From positions 748,463 through 812,462 of the forward strand of contig NZ_ATUS01000001.1 of NCBI RefSeq assembly GCF_000420325.1: a DNA stretch of 64,000 nt, written 5' to 3'. Made by a program: the position numbers and the translations under genes. The notes beneath the pieces were generated by a model. The model was not told the DNA's origin, ran no database searches, and saw only the letters and a program-made list of their open reading frames with translations. This document shows positions 8,540 to 17,708 of this stretch, piece by piece. Origin of the DNA: Spongiibacter tropicus DSM 19543 (GTDB lineage Bacteria; Pseudomonadota; Gammaproteobacteria; Pseudomonadales; Spongiibacteraceae). Position 1 is the stretch's first letter. Every line of letters begins with the position of its first letter.

Positions 8540-11125
8540 TTAGGGCAGGATATCGCCCAGATTGAGCAACTGGGTTTCGCCACTGTTGTCATCCACGCCA
8601 TCGTTATCGTTGATGATCAGGACGTCACCGTTCTTCAGTACCGCAGCACCCTCGATTTTCTCGGGCACCAGACCACCCTGAGCCGCCAGATCCGGCATCA
8701 GATCGCGCAGCAGGGTCTTGCTGAGAGTATCGCCATCACTAAGGCCGGTAACGTCAATCTGATACAGGCGCTTGATGGCCGCATCTGGGCCACCTTGATT
8801 GTCGCGCTCAACCAGCATGAACTTGCCGCCGCCCAGGGCCGTGATTTCAGACAGGCCAACCCAACCACCAGCTTGGGATTCCCGAGCATCCAGCGGATAG
8901 TAGAGGAAGCTCCAGCTGTCCGCGACCGGATCGTACACAGCGATACGTGGATTGGTCTCACCCTGCCAGGCGCGCTGCATGGCGACATAGACCTTACCAT
9001 CCTGCTCGGCTACGCCTTCAAACCCAAAGCGCTGTTGCAGCGCATTGACCGCATCGGGCAGCGTCACTACACGCTCAATCACCGCGCTGGCGTCGGTTTT
9101 AATCAGCATATTCAGGCTATTGATCGGGCGATCGCTATCACCAATGGTTCCCGCACCTTCAGAAACCAGCCAGAAACCGCCATCGCTGGCCTGCGCAATG
9201 CCTTCCAGATCGAGGTTGACGGTCTTGTCGCCATTAAGCAGCGCCGCGCGATCCGCCACGTCAAAAACACTGACTCGGCTGGCATCATCGTCGTCCACAG
9301 TGGCATCTGCCAGCGCGGCGGCGGGCATGGTGCTGAGCACATCGTTGCTGTCCATTACGCGCATTTCACGGTCCAGACGGGCAGGATGGCTGCTGACATC
9401 AATATCGAAAATACGGCTGCGCTGGAAGAAGCTGTCCTCAACCGCGTAAACGCGGTTTGCTCGCTCGCCATCAACGGCCAGCCCGGACATTGCCGCCCAG
9501 GGAATCGGCGTGCCGTTCTCGCGATCGGTCGATACCAGCGTAGGATACTGTGCCGGTGCGCTGTCGTAGCGATAGATGTTGACCGCTGAGCGGATTTTAT
9601 CGTCGCGAGCATCTTCCTCACTGGCCACCACCAGCAGGTTCCGCGAGGGAATAGCCAGTGCGCCTTCCGGCCCCATAGCCGCCGGCAGCATCTGTTTGAA
9701 CATCGGCTTTGTCATGTCGGCGACGTCGTAGACAAACACCACACTGGAACGCTCGGAGTTAACAAACAGATAGCGCTCGCTGCCAAAGACGGCGAACTCG
9801 GCATTCTCAGGCTCGTTACCTTTGTTCTTGGAGCGACCTTCGTTGTAGTGACCATAGCGCGCAGTGAGGTGATCCAGCGTATTCCCACTCTCATAAATCA
9901 CCTCGCCGGAGGTATCGAATACGCTGAAGCCACGGCTGCCACCGTCCAGGTCACCTTCGTTGGCAGTAACAAAGTAATCGGTAGACAGCCAGGTGACGCC
10001 ATCGGGCTCGCGCAGCACGTCACTGAGTGACTCGGATTGATCAACTAGGCCGACATCCTCTTCGGTGGCATCAATCATATCGAGATCGACGCTACCCGCG
10101 CTGAAGTGATTCACCACACTGCCATCAGCCAGATTCACCAATACGAGGTGGTTGTTTTCCTGCAGACTAACCACCGCGATGTTATCGCGGTTGATGTCCA
10201 CATACTCGGGCTCGGGATCGGTGGGATACAACGCTGCCAGACCGGTCATGGCCACATTGCGTACGCCCCAGTTGCTCACATCCGCATCCGCGATGTCGAC
10301 AATATCCAGACTGCCCGCAGGCAGCTGCGGCGGCGCACCATCACCCAGGTCTTCATCCCGCTCGTTCTCAATGGCCACAGCGGCATACTGGCCGTCGGGG
10401 CTGACGGCCACGGAATCGGGCTGCCCAGCCAGAGCCAAGGTGTGAACAATAACGCGGCTGGCAATATCGACGATCGCAAGCTCACCACTGGTATTCACAA
10501 AATCGGCAGAGGTATTCACCCCCACCAATGCGTAGTCGCCTTTCACCGCAACCGACGTGGGCTCGCCGCTCAGGGGCAATGTGCCCAATGCCGTAGGTGC
10601 TTCGGGGTTACTGATATAAATAAAGCCGATAGCTTCGAGAGGGCTGTCAGTGTAGATCAGGGTATTGCCATCACTGCTCGCCGCAACAATCTCAGACGCT
10701 GTGGTCGTATCGTCGTCACAGTTCACGTCCTGCTGCAGACACACCGGGAAACTGGCGATGCGATTAAAATTCTTCGCGTCATTCAACTGGGTAGGTGAAC
10801 ACAGCAGCGAGCTTTCGCTGATCTCGGCGTCATCCAGTTCACCATTGTTGTTGCTGTCGACACCGGAGTCGATGCGCAAGCCGCCGGCAAAGCATTGCTC
10901 ATTACCCACCGCCAGAGTGGTCTGCTTCACCAGGCTATTGCTGCCTGCTGCGCCCTGATCACCTGCAGGACCTTGATCTCCCGTAGCGCCTTGATCTCCA
11001 GCCGGGCCTTGCGCCCCCACTTCACCACGGGCACCGTCGCGGCCATCGTCACCGTCACAGGCAACCAGCATGACCGATGAAGCCAGCAGCAAACCCGTTA
11101 CGATCGCATTCTTATTAAAACGCAT
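8540..11125 (-). CDS. Surface lipoprotein with collagen-like stalk and phytase-like esterase domain
   Basis: This 861-residue exported lipoprotein has its lipobox at residues 20-23 (LVAC, lipid Cys23). Twelve Gly-X-Y triplets follow (about 25-60), then an EF-hand-like loop (DSNNNGELDDAE, about 85-96). A central beta-propeller-like region resembles choice-of-anchor/LVIVD-type repeats (about 130-520). The C-terminal domain resembles the esterase-like activity of phytase family (about 530-850), with LDLEGIAQASDGGFWLVSE. The start has GGAGG 5 nt upstream. It is monocistronic with its own terminator. Homologues are often exported phosphoesterase-like proteins; phosphate-ester hydrolysis is inference. 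The collagen-like stalk would hold the catalytic part off the membrane. Confidence 0.85.
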   Translation of the reverse strand: MRFNKNAIVTGLLLASSVMLVACDGDDGRDGARGEVGAQGPAGDQGATGDQGPAGDQGAAGSNSLVKQTTLAVGNEQCFAGGLRIDSGVDSNNNGELDDAEISESSLLCSPTQLNDAKNFNRIASFPVCLQQDVNCDDDTTTASEIVAASSDGNTLIYTDSPLEAIGFIYISNPEAPTALGTLPLSGEPTSVAVKGDYALVGVNTSADFVNTSGELAIVDIASRVIVHTLALAGQPDSVAVSPDGQYAAVAIENERDEDLGDGAPPQLPAGSLDIVDIADADVSNWGVRNVAMTGLAALYPTDPEPEYVDINRDNIAVVSLQENNHLVLVNLADGSVVNHFSAGSVDLDMIDATEEDVGLVDQSESLSDVLREPDGVTWLSTDYFVTANEGDLDGGSRGFSVFDTSGEVIYESGNTLDHLTARYGHYNEGRSKNKGNEPENAEFAVFGSERYLFVNSERSSVVFVYDVADMTKPMFKQMLPAAMGPEGALAIPSRNLLVVASEEDARDDKIRSAVNIYRYDSAPAQYPTLVSTDRENGTPIPWAAMSGLAVDGERANRVYAVEDSFFQRSRIFDIDVSSHPARLDREMRVMDSNDVLSTMPAAALADATVDDDDASRVSVFDVADRAALLNGDKTVNLDLEGIAQASDGGFWLVSEGAGTIGDSDRPINSLNMLIKTDASAVIERVVTLPDAVNALQQRFGFEGVAEQDGKVYVAMQRAWQGETNPRIAVYDPVADSWSFLYYPLDARESQAGGWVGLSEITALGGGKFMLVERDNQGGPDAAIKRLYQIDVTGLSDGDTLSKTLLRDLMPDLAAQGGLVPEKIEGAAVLKNGDVLIINDNDGVDDNSGETQLLNLGDILP

Positions 11126-11248
11126 GTTTCCTCCACAGCTATCTCTTCATCCAGAAGCGAATGAGCTTATGGGGGCACTGCTACATTTTCGGGACGTTTT
11201 TGTTGCGGAAACATTGCGGCGACCCGAGTGGGTCGCCGCGAGAGGGTA

Positions 11249-12961
11249 TCAGTCTTTAAAGCCGCTGAGATGCTTGGCCGCCTGATAGGCGAAGGTCATG
11301 GCGGGCCCCAGTGTAGACCCCGGTCCCGGATACGTTGGCAGCACGGCCGCGCTGCAGTTACCGACCGCGTAGAGGCCTTCAATCGGCTCACCGTTTTCCT
11401 TCGTTACTTGGGCATTGGGGTTGGTCGCCAAACCGCCCTGGGTACCAAAGTCGCCAGCGTCAACGCGAATAGCGTAGAACGGTGCCTCATCAATAGCCCC
11501 CAGACAGGGATTAGGCTGGAAACGCTGGTCACCGTAGTACCGGTCATAAGCAGAATCACCGCGCTGGAAATCCAGGTCTTTGCCGGTTTTCGCGTAACCG
11601 TTCATTTTCTCAACCGTTTTCTCCAGATTATCGGCATTGATGCCAAGCTGCTGGGCCAGCTCCCGAACGCTGCCGGCTTTACCCACCAGTTTACTTTCAA
11701 ACCAGTCTTTGGGGATGGTCCAGTCTGGTTTGAGCTGCGCGGTCATCAACGGACCGACGATATAATCGCGGCGGAAGCGGGCATCAAAAATCTGGTACAT
11801 CGGCGAACAGGGGTTGTCGTCGGTGTGCACCTTATACAGATCTTTCTGAAAGGCCATGTAGTTCTGCGATTCATTGGCAAAACGCTCACCGTTCATGTTC
11901 ACCACGCATGAGCCGGGGAAAGACTTCTCCATGATGCTCAATCGCGGCGCCGGTTCACCGGGCACAGAAATGGTCGTACACCACCAGGCGCCGTCCATCA
12001 GTCGCGTTGCCGCACCCAGCCGCTGCCCTTCAACAATGGCGTCGCCGGTATTGGTTTCCACCCCACCACTCCAGGCCGTGCTGGTCGGTTTGGGCAGATA
12101 CTGCTCACGCATGGCCTGATTCCGTTCGAAACCGCCCGCCGCCAGAATCACACCCTTGCGCGCCTGTATGCGCAGTGTTTTACCCTGTTTTTTCACCTCG
12201 GCGCCCACAACGCGTCCCTCGTCATCGAGCAGTGCCACCATAGGACTCTCGGTCCACAGGGGAATATCCCGCTTTTTCAGTGAGTACCAGAGACGCGCGA
12301 CACCCGCAGCACCGGTACAGACCTTCCGGCTGGTCTTTCTGCCGCGCAGCAGCCAAGCAAAATCAAGGAAATAACTGGCCATGAGTTTCATGGTCAGTTT
12401 GATCCAACCCGGCCCCTGTACGGTAAGCAGTGCAGCTTCTACCTGGGTAAAGTAAATGCGGTCAAACAGGCGCATCATGTGGTGTGAGGGACGCAGGCGT
12501 TTCACATCGTCGCCCAGCAGCGAAGAGTCAAAACGCTCCGGCTCCATCGAGCGATGCCCCGTGCGCGAGCCGTCCACATTGGTGTAGTAATCAGGATAGT
12601 GTTCGAGCGTCTCGTAGCGAACATCGCTGCGCTCGTGGAGGAAATCGACCATTTTCGGGCCGTTTTCCAGATAGGCGTCCACCATTTCCTCGGGAACCGC
12701 CCCTTCCGGCGTGGTATTGAGCAGATACTTCTTTGCGTCTTCGATACTGTCTTGAGCACCGGCTGCCTTGGCATAGCGGTTGTTGGGAATCCATACGCCG
12801 CCGCCAGAGGTCGCACTGGTGCCACCAACCCTATCGGACTTCTCAATCAGCAGTACATCTTTCAAGCCCATCTCGTAACAGCTCAGCGCCGCAGTCATGG
12901 CGCCGTTACCGCTGCCGACGACCAGTACATCGACGCTGTAGTCCCAGTTTTTCTCTGTCAT
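11249..12961 (-). CDS. KstD-like FAD-dependent 3-ketosteroid dehydrogenase
   Basis: This 570-residue flavoprotein of the FAD_binding_2/KstD family has the N-terminal FAD motif VVGSGNGAMTAA (15-26), GGTSATSGGGVWIPNN, and a C-terminal YAVGNCSAAVLPTYPGPGSTLGP. The YPGPG segment (Tyr544-Gly548) matches the Tyr...Gly pair that binds and enolises the 3-keto group in characterised KstD enzymes. The likely reaction is 1,2-dehydrogenation of a 3-ketosteroid; 3-oxo-5-alpha-steroid 4-dehydrogenase or another fumarate-reductase-like activity are alternatives. The length is normal. No strong ribosome site is seen (GGA about 12 nt upstream). The upstream region carries GTATTACGTATTA, also found before the NRPS gene. 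Confidence 0.85.
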   Translation of the reverse strand: MTEKNWDYSVDVLVVGSGNGAMTAALSCYEMGLKDVLLIEKSDRVGGTSATSGGGVWIPNNRYAKAAGAQDSIEDAKKYLLNTTPEGAVPEEMVDAYLENGPKMVDFLHERSDVRYETLEHYPDYYTNVDGSRTGHRSMEPERFDSSLLGDDVKRLRPSHHMMRLFDRIYFTQVEAALLTVQGPGWIKLTMKLMASYFLDFAWLLRGRKTSRKVCTGAAGVARLWYSLKKRDIPLWTESPMVALLDDEGRVVGAEVKKQGKTLRIQARKGVILAAGGFERNQAMREQYLPKPTSTAWSGGVETNTGDAIVEGQRLGAATRLMDGAWWCTTISVPGEPAPRLSIMEKSFPGSCVVNMNGERFANESQNYMAFQKDLYKVHTDDNPCSPMYQIFDARFRRDYIVGPLMTAQLKPDWTIPKDWFESKLVGKAGSVRELAQQLGINADNLEKTVEKMNGYAKTGKDLDFQRGDSAYDRYYGDQRFQPNPCLGAIDEAPFYAIRVDAGDFGTQGGLATNPNAQVTKENGEPIEGLYAVGNCSAAVLPTYPGPGSTLGPAMTFAYQAAKHLSGFKD

Positions 12962-13110
12962 TGTTTTATAATTCCGGCGTTAGGCCCGTTGAGTACGTGC
13001 TGCACTGTTCAGGCGTATTACGTATTATCGTTGCCGGACATGGTAGCCTCCGGCCGGTTGAGTCCCAATCATCCGTCTGCATGAGGCCAACAACAATGTG
13101 GAGCCACAGC

Positions 13111-13791
13111 ATGAAGAGCCTTTATCAGCGTTATTTGGAGCGGGCCGTAAGCTACCAGGGTAATCTCGCCAGTCTGGAGGCACGCCTCCCGGTAGCCAAG
13201 TCCGACAAGCAGCTCTGCGCCCAGGGCGATGATCGCTACCTGGCCGAAATGGCGGCCTGTATTTTTCGCGCCGGTTTCGTCTGGCGGGTGGTGGAGCAGA
13301 AATGGCAGGGCTTCGAAACGGTCTTTAATGGTTTTCTGCCGGTGTGGGTGGCATCGCGCTCACCGGAACAGATCGAAGATATGGCTAGCGATACGCGCAT
13401 TATCCGCAACCTGAGCAAGGTTAAGGCCGTACAGGACAATGCCTTGCTGGTCACGGATTTACAGCGAGAATATGGCGGAGTCGGGGCATTTCTCGCACAG
13501 TGGCCTAGTGACGACATTATCGGCCTGTGGGCCTATTTGAAAAAGCATGGCAGCCGCCTGGGCGGCAATAGTGGGCAGTATTTTCTGCGCTTTTCAGGTA
13601 AAGACACGTTCATCCTCAGCCGCGATGTGTGCACGGCGCTGCGAGCCGAAGGCATCATCGACAAGCCTCAAGTTACCGCCAAGCGGGATTTGCTGAAAGT
13701 GCAGAACGCATTCAACGAGTTGAGGGCAGACAGTGGTCGCACACTGAGCGAGCTGAGCATGATACTGGCGCTTTCAGTAGGGCCACACTGA
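13111..13791 (+). CDS. DNA-3-methyladenine glycosylase I family protein
   Basis: This is a 226-residue member of the Tag (Adenine_glyco) fold, which removes alkylated adenine from DNA. The segment AACIFRAGFVWRVVEQKWQG matches the family core, and SRLGGNSGQYFLRFSGKDTF and LSRDVCTALRAEGI match its C-terminal half. The Cys/His zinc ligands of classical E. coli Tag (N-terminal CGW and C-terminal HxxxC) are not visible, so this is a divergent subgroup. I chose the ATG at 13111 because GGAG lies 7 nt upstream; ATGs at 13081 and 13096 lack this. It stands alone between the divergent KstD-like gene and an EAL-GGDEF gene. Confidence 0.75.
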   Translation: MKSLYQRYLERAVSYQGNLASLEARLPVAKSDKQLCAQGDDRYLAEMAACIFRAGFVWRVVEQKWQGFETVFNGFLPVWVASRSPEQIEDMASDTRIIRNLSKVKAVQDNALLVTDLQREYGGVGAFLAQWPSDDIIGLWAYLKKHGSRLGGNSGQYFLRFSGKDTFILSRDVCTALRAEGIIDKPQVTAKRDLLKVQNAFNELRADSGRTLSELSMILALSVGPH

Positions 13792-13861
13792 CTCGCGTCA
13801 TCAAGCTGTCATTGAGCCCTGCCACCCTGTTGCTACGAAGCCGTAATGTCAGATATGTATC

Positions 13862-15583
13862 ATGCAGGGCTCAGCCGCCACCCACTACCCCGCTCCACCA
13901 CCGATTTCCACGCAGTTTCAGGCCATTGTCGACCTCCGCCAGGGCCGGATTGTCGGTCATGAGGCGCTTTCCAGGGGCCCTGAAGGCCCCCTCCATCACC
14001 CCCAAGCGCTGTTTGAACATGCCTACGAAAACGGCTGGGGGCTGCATCTGGAACAGCACTGCGCGGAGCTTGCCTGCCGACGCTTTACTCGCGATGAAAG
14101 CTTGCTGTTCGTGAATGTAAACAGCCAACTGCTTCTGGACGCAAGCCATCGGCAGCACTTGCAACATTACAGCCGATCACTGGCCTCACGACATTCACGA
14201 TTGGTGCTCGAGCTGTCGGAACAGCACGGATGTTGCGATACGGATGCATTGAATGACGCCATACGCGAATTGCGAAAAGACGGCATCCGCATTGCGATCG
14301 ACGACCTCGGCCTTGCACATTCCGGCTTGCAGCGCTGGCTGTTACTGCGCAGCGACTACGTCAAGATAGACCGTTTTTTCTGCCAGTATATCGATCGAAA
14401 CCCCGACAAATGCGCGCTGCTCAGCAGCCTTATCGCGCTGGCCAGACACCTTGGCACCACGCTGATTGCCGAGGGAGTTGAGCGCCCAGAAGAAGCCCTC
14501 CGCTTGCAGGAACTGGGGATAGACCTGATGCAGGGCTATTATTTTCAGCGCCCCGGCCAGCTACTCCACTCGCTGCCCCCGCAGCTGATGAGCCCCCGCC
14601 AGCCGAACACCGCAGCAGAGCCCCCCGGTGATCACAGTATTGCCTCGCTGATCCGCCCCACCGCCGCGCTACCCCAGCACACGCGGATGGAAGATATCGT
14701 TCGGTATTTCCAGCAGCACCCGGAACTCGATAGTCTGCCGCTGATAGAAGATGGCATGGCTGTGGGCGCCATTACCCGTCGGCGCGCACTGGAAGTATTC
14801 AGCAGTGATTTTGGACGCGAACTCTACGGACGCAAAACCGTCGCTCATTTCATGGAGCGCGATACGGTTATTGTTGAACACTCAACGTTACTCGAGGATG
14901 TCAGCTACCAACTGACCGACGCTTCGCGTGGCAATCTGGCGCAGGAATTTATTGCCGTCGATCGGCGTCGCTACCTCGGCACGGTTCGCACCAGTGACCT
15001 GCTTCGCCGCATTACTGACCAACAGATTCGCAATGCCCGCTACGCCAACCCGCTAACCGGATTACCGGGCAATGTGCCCATCAATGAACATATCGAAGCC
15101 CTGCTGATAAGCAATGCGGACTTCGCCGTTGCCTACTGCGACATCAATGACTTCAAAGCCTACAACGATGCCTATGGCTATGCGATGGGTGACAAAGCCA
15201 TTTCCATCCTCGCTCGCCAACTTCAAGAGTTAAGCGACGACTGCGACTTTGTGGGCCACGTCGGTGGCGATGATTTTATTGCGGTATCTCAATCGCCCGA
15301 TTTCCAGCTTCGTTGTGAAGAGCTTTGCCAGACATTTACCAACGAGGCAGCCCAACTCTACACGGCAGAGCACCAGCAGCTCGGCGGCATCTGGTCGCAT
15401 GATCGCAAGGGAAAAGGCGCCTTCTTCTCTACCATGAGCCTGTCCATTGGCATCGTCACCATCGGCTGCGCCGGGGCAAGAGACGCACATGAAGTCAGCA
15501 GTCTGGCGAGTGAAGCCAAAAAATCCGCGAAGAACCTGCCCGGCGGTGGCGTCTATCTGCTTCAACCGCGATCACTCGGCTGA
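13862..15583 (+). CDS. EAL-CBS-GGDEF cyclic-di-GMP signalling protein
   Basis: This 573-residue cytoplasmic protein has an N-terminal EAL phosphodiesterase domain (about 15-245) with EALSR, NVNS, LELSE, AIDDLG, KID and AEGVE. These keep most catalytic residues. A CBS pair follows (about 265-385), then a GGDEF domain (about 395-565). The GGDEF signature is GGDDF and the usual DxLTGLPNR is NPLTGLPGN, so cyclase activity is doubtful and the domain may be regulatory. CBS domains usually bind adenine nucleotides. No membrane segment is seen. The start lacks a clear ribosome site. It ends before a strong bidirectional terminator facing the OmpA gene. Confidence 0.9.
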   Translation: MQGSAATHYPAPPPISTQFQAIVDLRQGRIVGHEALSRGPEGPLHHPQALFEHAYENGWGLHLEQHCAELACRRFTRDESLLFVNVNSQLLLDASHRQHLQHYSRSLASRHSRLVLELSEQHGCCDTDALNDAIRELRKDGIRIAIDDLGLAHSGLQRWLLLRSDYVKIDRFFCQYIDRNPDKCALLSSLIALARHLGTTLIAEGVERPEEALRLQELGIDLMQGYYFQRPGQLLHSLPPQLMSPRQPNTAAEPPGDHSIASLIRPTAALPQHTRMEDIVRYFQQHPELDSLPLIEDGMAVGAITRRRALEVFSSDFGRELYGRKTVAHFMERDTVIVEHSTLLEDVSYQLTDASRGNLAQEFIAVDRRRYLGTVRTSDLLRRITDQQIRNARYANPLTGLPGNVPINEHIEALLISNADFAVAYCDINDFKAYNDAYGYAMGDKAISILARQLQELSDDCDFVGHVGGDDFIAVSQSPDFQLRCEELCQTFTNEAAQLYTAEHQQLGGIWSHDRKGKGAFFSTMSLSIGIVTIGCAGARDAHEVSSLASEAKKSAKNLPGGGVYLLQPRSLG

Positions 15584-15630
15584 AAGGTTTCGCTAAGCCG
15601 CCGCATGTTGCGAACAGCGTTTTACAAGAC

Positions 15631-15665
15631 ATAAAAAAAGGGCCCCGTGTGGGACCCTTTTTTCG
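15631..15665. terminator. Bidirectional terminator between convergent genes
   Basis: A hairpin (AAAAGGGCCCC/GGGACCCTTTT, with one mismatch) is flanked by A-tracts and T-tracts. It can stop transcription of the EAL-CBS-GGDEF gene on plus and of the OmpA gene on minus. Confidence 0.88.
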
Positions 15666-15682
15666 TGCTCAAGAGTGAGGGC

Positions 15683-16804
15683 TTATTTAGCCACTTCTGC
15701 TTCCATCACAGCAACAACACGACGGTTGGCTTTCCGGCCTTCCTTCGTGCTGTTGTCCGCAATCGGACGCTCTTCACCGTAGCCTACCGCGCTCAGACGG
15801 CTAGCATCGATGCCGAACTCTTTAACCAGCGTGTTGCGGACTGCGTCAGCGCGACGCTGAGACAGCTGCTTGTTGTAAGCGGCTGCACCCGTGCTGTCAG
15901 AGTGACCTTCCACAACAGCTTTAACACCACCGAATTGCTTCATGAAATCAGCAACTTTCTTCAGCTCGCTCATTTCAGAAGTGGGGATTGCGTCAGAGTT
16001 CAACGCAAACTTCACGTCCATTTTGATGGACTCGGTGTGCTTCAGTACAAATTTACAACCGAACTTGTCTACCTGACGACCCGCAGGTGTGTTGGGACAC
16101 TTGTCACGGTAGTTAGGTACACCGTCACCATCTTTGTCCAGTGCACAGCCTTTGGCATCAACCGCGATGCCAGCGGGCGTGCCCGGGCACTGGTCCATGC
16201 TGTCGACAACGCCATCGGCGTCAGAGTCATCAACCACAGGCTCTGGAGCCGGTGCCGGAGCAGGCTTGTCCTGGCTACCCAGCGCGTAGCTCAGACCGAT
16301 GGTGATAACACCGTCGTTGGTTTCGTGGTCGAAGCCGTAGTAGTAACGCGCATCGGCACGCAGAGCCAGCGGGCCACTCAGTGCGTAGCGAACACCACCA
16401 CCGACATTACCTTGGGTAATTTCTTCTTCACGAACGACGTCTGGGTTAAAGATACCCATGCCCAGACCCGCTGCCGCATAGGGCTCGAGCTTGTCGTTGG
16501 CAACCGGGAAATAACGGATACCGTTCACAGAGAAGAAAGACACCTCAGCGTCGCCAGCAGTATTACCGAAGCTGTTATCTGCTTCAGCGTAGGTACCGCT
16601 GACTTCAACACCCCAGTTATTCTCAAGGCGGCGCTCAACGCTCAGTACCGCTGCAGCTTCGGAATCAAGATCCCACAGGCCGTCAAAGAGGTGATAACCA
16701 ACACCGGCGTTCAGGTACCATTTGTTATTGCCAACCGCATCAGCGGCCATAGCAGGCGCGATCATGACCGCGGCAACGGCTGCACCCATCAATTGTTTAC
16801 GCAT
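15683..16804 (-). CDS. OmpA/OprF-family outer-membrane protein
   Basis: This 373-residue structural porin-like protein links the outer membrane to peptidoglycan. It has a signal peptide (MRKQLMGAAVAAVMIAPAMA) and an N-terminal eight-strand barrel (about 25-185). A Pro/Ala linker is followed by two thrombospondin-type-3 calcium repeats (DSDADGVVDSMDQCP, DKDGDGVPNYRDKCP). The C-terminal OmpA domain (about 255-365) has VEGHSDSTGAAAYNKQLSQRRA, which holds the diaminopimelate-binding Asp/Arg residues. The start at 16804 has GGGGGAG about 6 nt upstream; an upstream in-frame start at 16879 does not. It is a single-gene unit with a 200-nt AT-rich leader region. Confidence 0.93.
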   Translation of the reverse strand: MRKQLMGAAVAAVMIAPAMAADAVGNNKWYLNAGVGYHLFDGLWDLDSEAAAVLSVERRLENNWGVEVSGTYAEADNSFGNTAGDAEVSFFSVNGIRYFPVANDKLEPYAAAGLGMGIFNPDVVREEEITQGNVGGGVRYALSGPLALRADARYYYGFDHETNDGVITIGLSYALGSQDKPAPAPAPEPVVDDSDADGVVDSMDQCPGTPAGIAVDAKGCALDKDGDGVPNYRDKCPNTPAGRQVDKFGCKFVLKHTESIKMDVKFALNSDAIPTSEMSELKKVADFMKQFGGVKAVVEGHSDSTGAAAYNKQLSQRRADAVRNTLVKEFGIDASRLSAVGYGEERPIADNSTKEGRKANRRVVAVMEAEVAK

Positions 16805-17012
16805 TGTAACTCCCCCTGATTTATCACTTAGTTCTTCCGTCCGACCTTGGTTTATCAGGCCTTGGGATAAGAATACCACGCAAACTGTTTCTTGCAGCTG
16901 CGCGTTTGAGTAATTTTACCGCTGCATGTAAACGCTTAAGCACTTGTTAGACAAGCGTAATCGGCAAAATTGCGTCACACGTCAAGAACCCGTAATTACA
17001 GAAAAGTTCCCG

Positions 17013-17708
17013 TCACCAACACATAATTTCTTTAACAAAGGGCTTTGTAAGCCGGCGCTGCTGCGCAAGACTGTGTCTATCGAGCTCGGTTAACACCCGA
17101 AATAAACTGTGCAAATCCCGCTGACAGCGTCGATAGATATACTCCGCGACGGGCTGACTTACCTTCATGCCCAACGCCGACGCCCGGTGCTGAAGCGCCC
17201 GGATACGTTCTTCGTCGTCGAGTTCTGTGATCTGGTAGACACTAAAGCTCCTCAGGCGAGAGGCCAGATCAGGCAAATAAAAGGCAATCGCAGACGGGAC
17301 TTGGGCCGCGGCAAAAACCAGCTGGCAACGATTCGTGAGACTTTGGTTGTAGAGCGAGAACAGCGCCACTTCCCAGTCCCGATTGCCGGCAATGGCATCA
17401 AGATTGTCCAGGCAAATCAGCTCACTCTGCTCGATGCCTTCCAATACCGCGTCTGCCGGATAGTCGCGGACATCCTCAAGCGGAATATAGCGGACATCGC
17501 GCTGCAGCGCGCTGGCACGGTGACAACATGCCTGCAGCAGATGGCCACGGCCAGTACGACCAGCAAGAAAAAGGTGTTTTTCGCCCTGCCCATCCGCAAC
17601 AGCCTGAAGCTGGTTGACCACAAGCTGCTGACTTTGCGGAATATAGTAGTTCTCGAAAGTCGCCTCGGTATCCAGACTCAACGCCAGTGGCAATTGCCCC
17701 CGCTCCAT
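17013..17708 (-). CDS. hda: DnaA inactivator Hda
   Basis: Hda works with the DNA-loaded beta clamp to stimulate ATP hydrolysis by DnaA and so prevents re-initiation. The 231-residue protein begins MERGQLPLAL, which contains the clamp-binding QLPLAL motif at the extreme N-terminus. An AAA+ core follows, with a degenerate Walker A (GRTGRGHLL) and Walker B (LICLDNLDAIAG), and the sensor region ASRLRSF. The ATG at 17708 overlaps the upstream permease stop by one base (TGATG), which implies translational coupling; a GTG one codon upstream is also possible. Permease-hda pairing is common in gammaproteobacteria. Confidence 0.92.
   Translation of the reverse strand: MERGQLPLALSLDTEATFENYYIPQSQQLVVNQLQAVADGQGEKHLFLAGRTGRGHLLQACCHRASALQRDVRYIPLEDVRDYPADAVLEGIEQSELICLDNLDAIAGNRDWEVALFSLYNQSLTNRCQLVFAAAQVPSAIAFYLPDLASRLRSFSVYQITELDDEERIRALQHRASALGMKVSQPVAEYIYRRCQRDLHSLFRVLTELDRHSLAQQRRLTKPFVKEIMCW

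Noticed and set aside
15647-16819. Plus-strand frame of 390 codons over the OmpA gene
   Set aside because: It is antisense to a clear OmpA-family gene and passes through the terminator.
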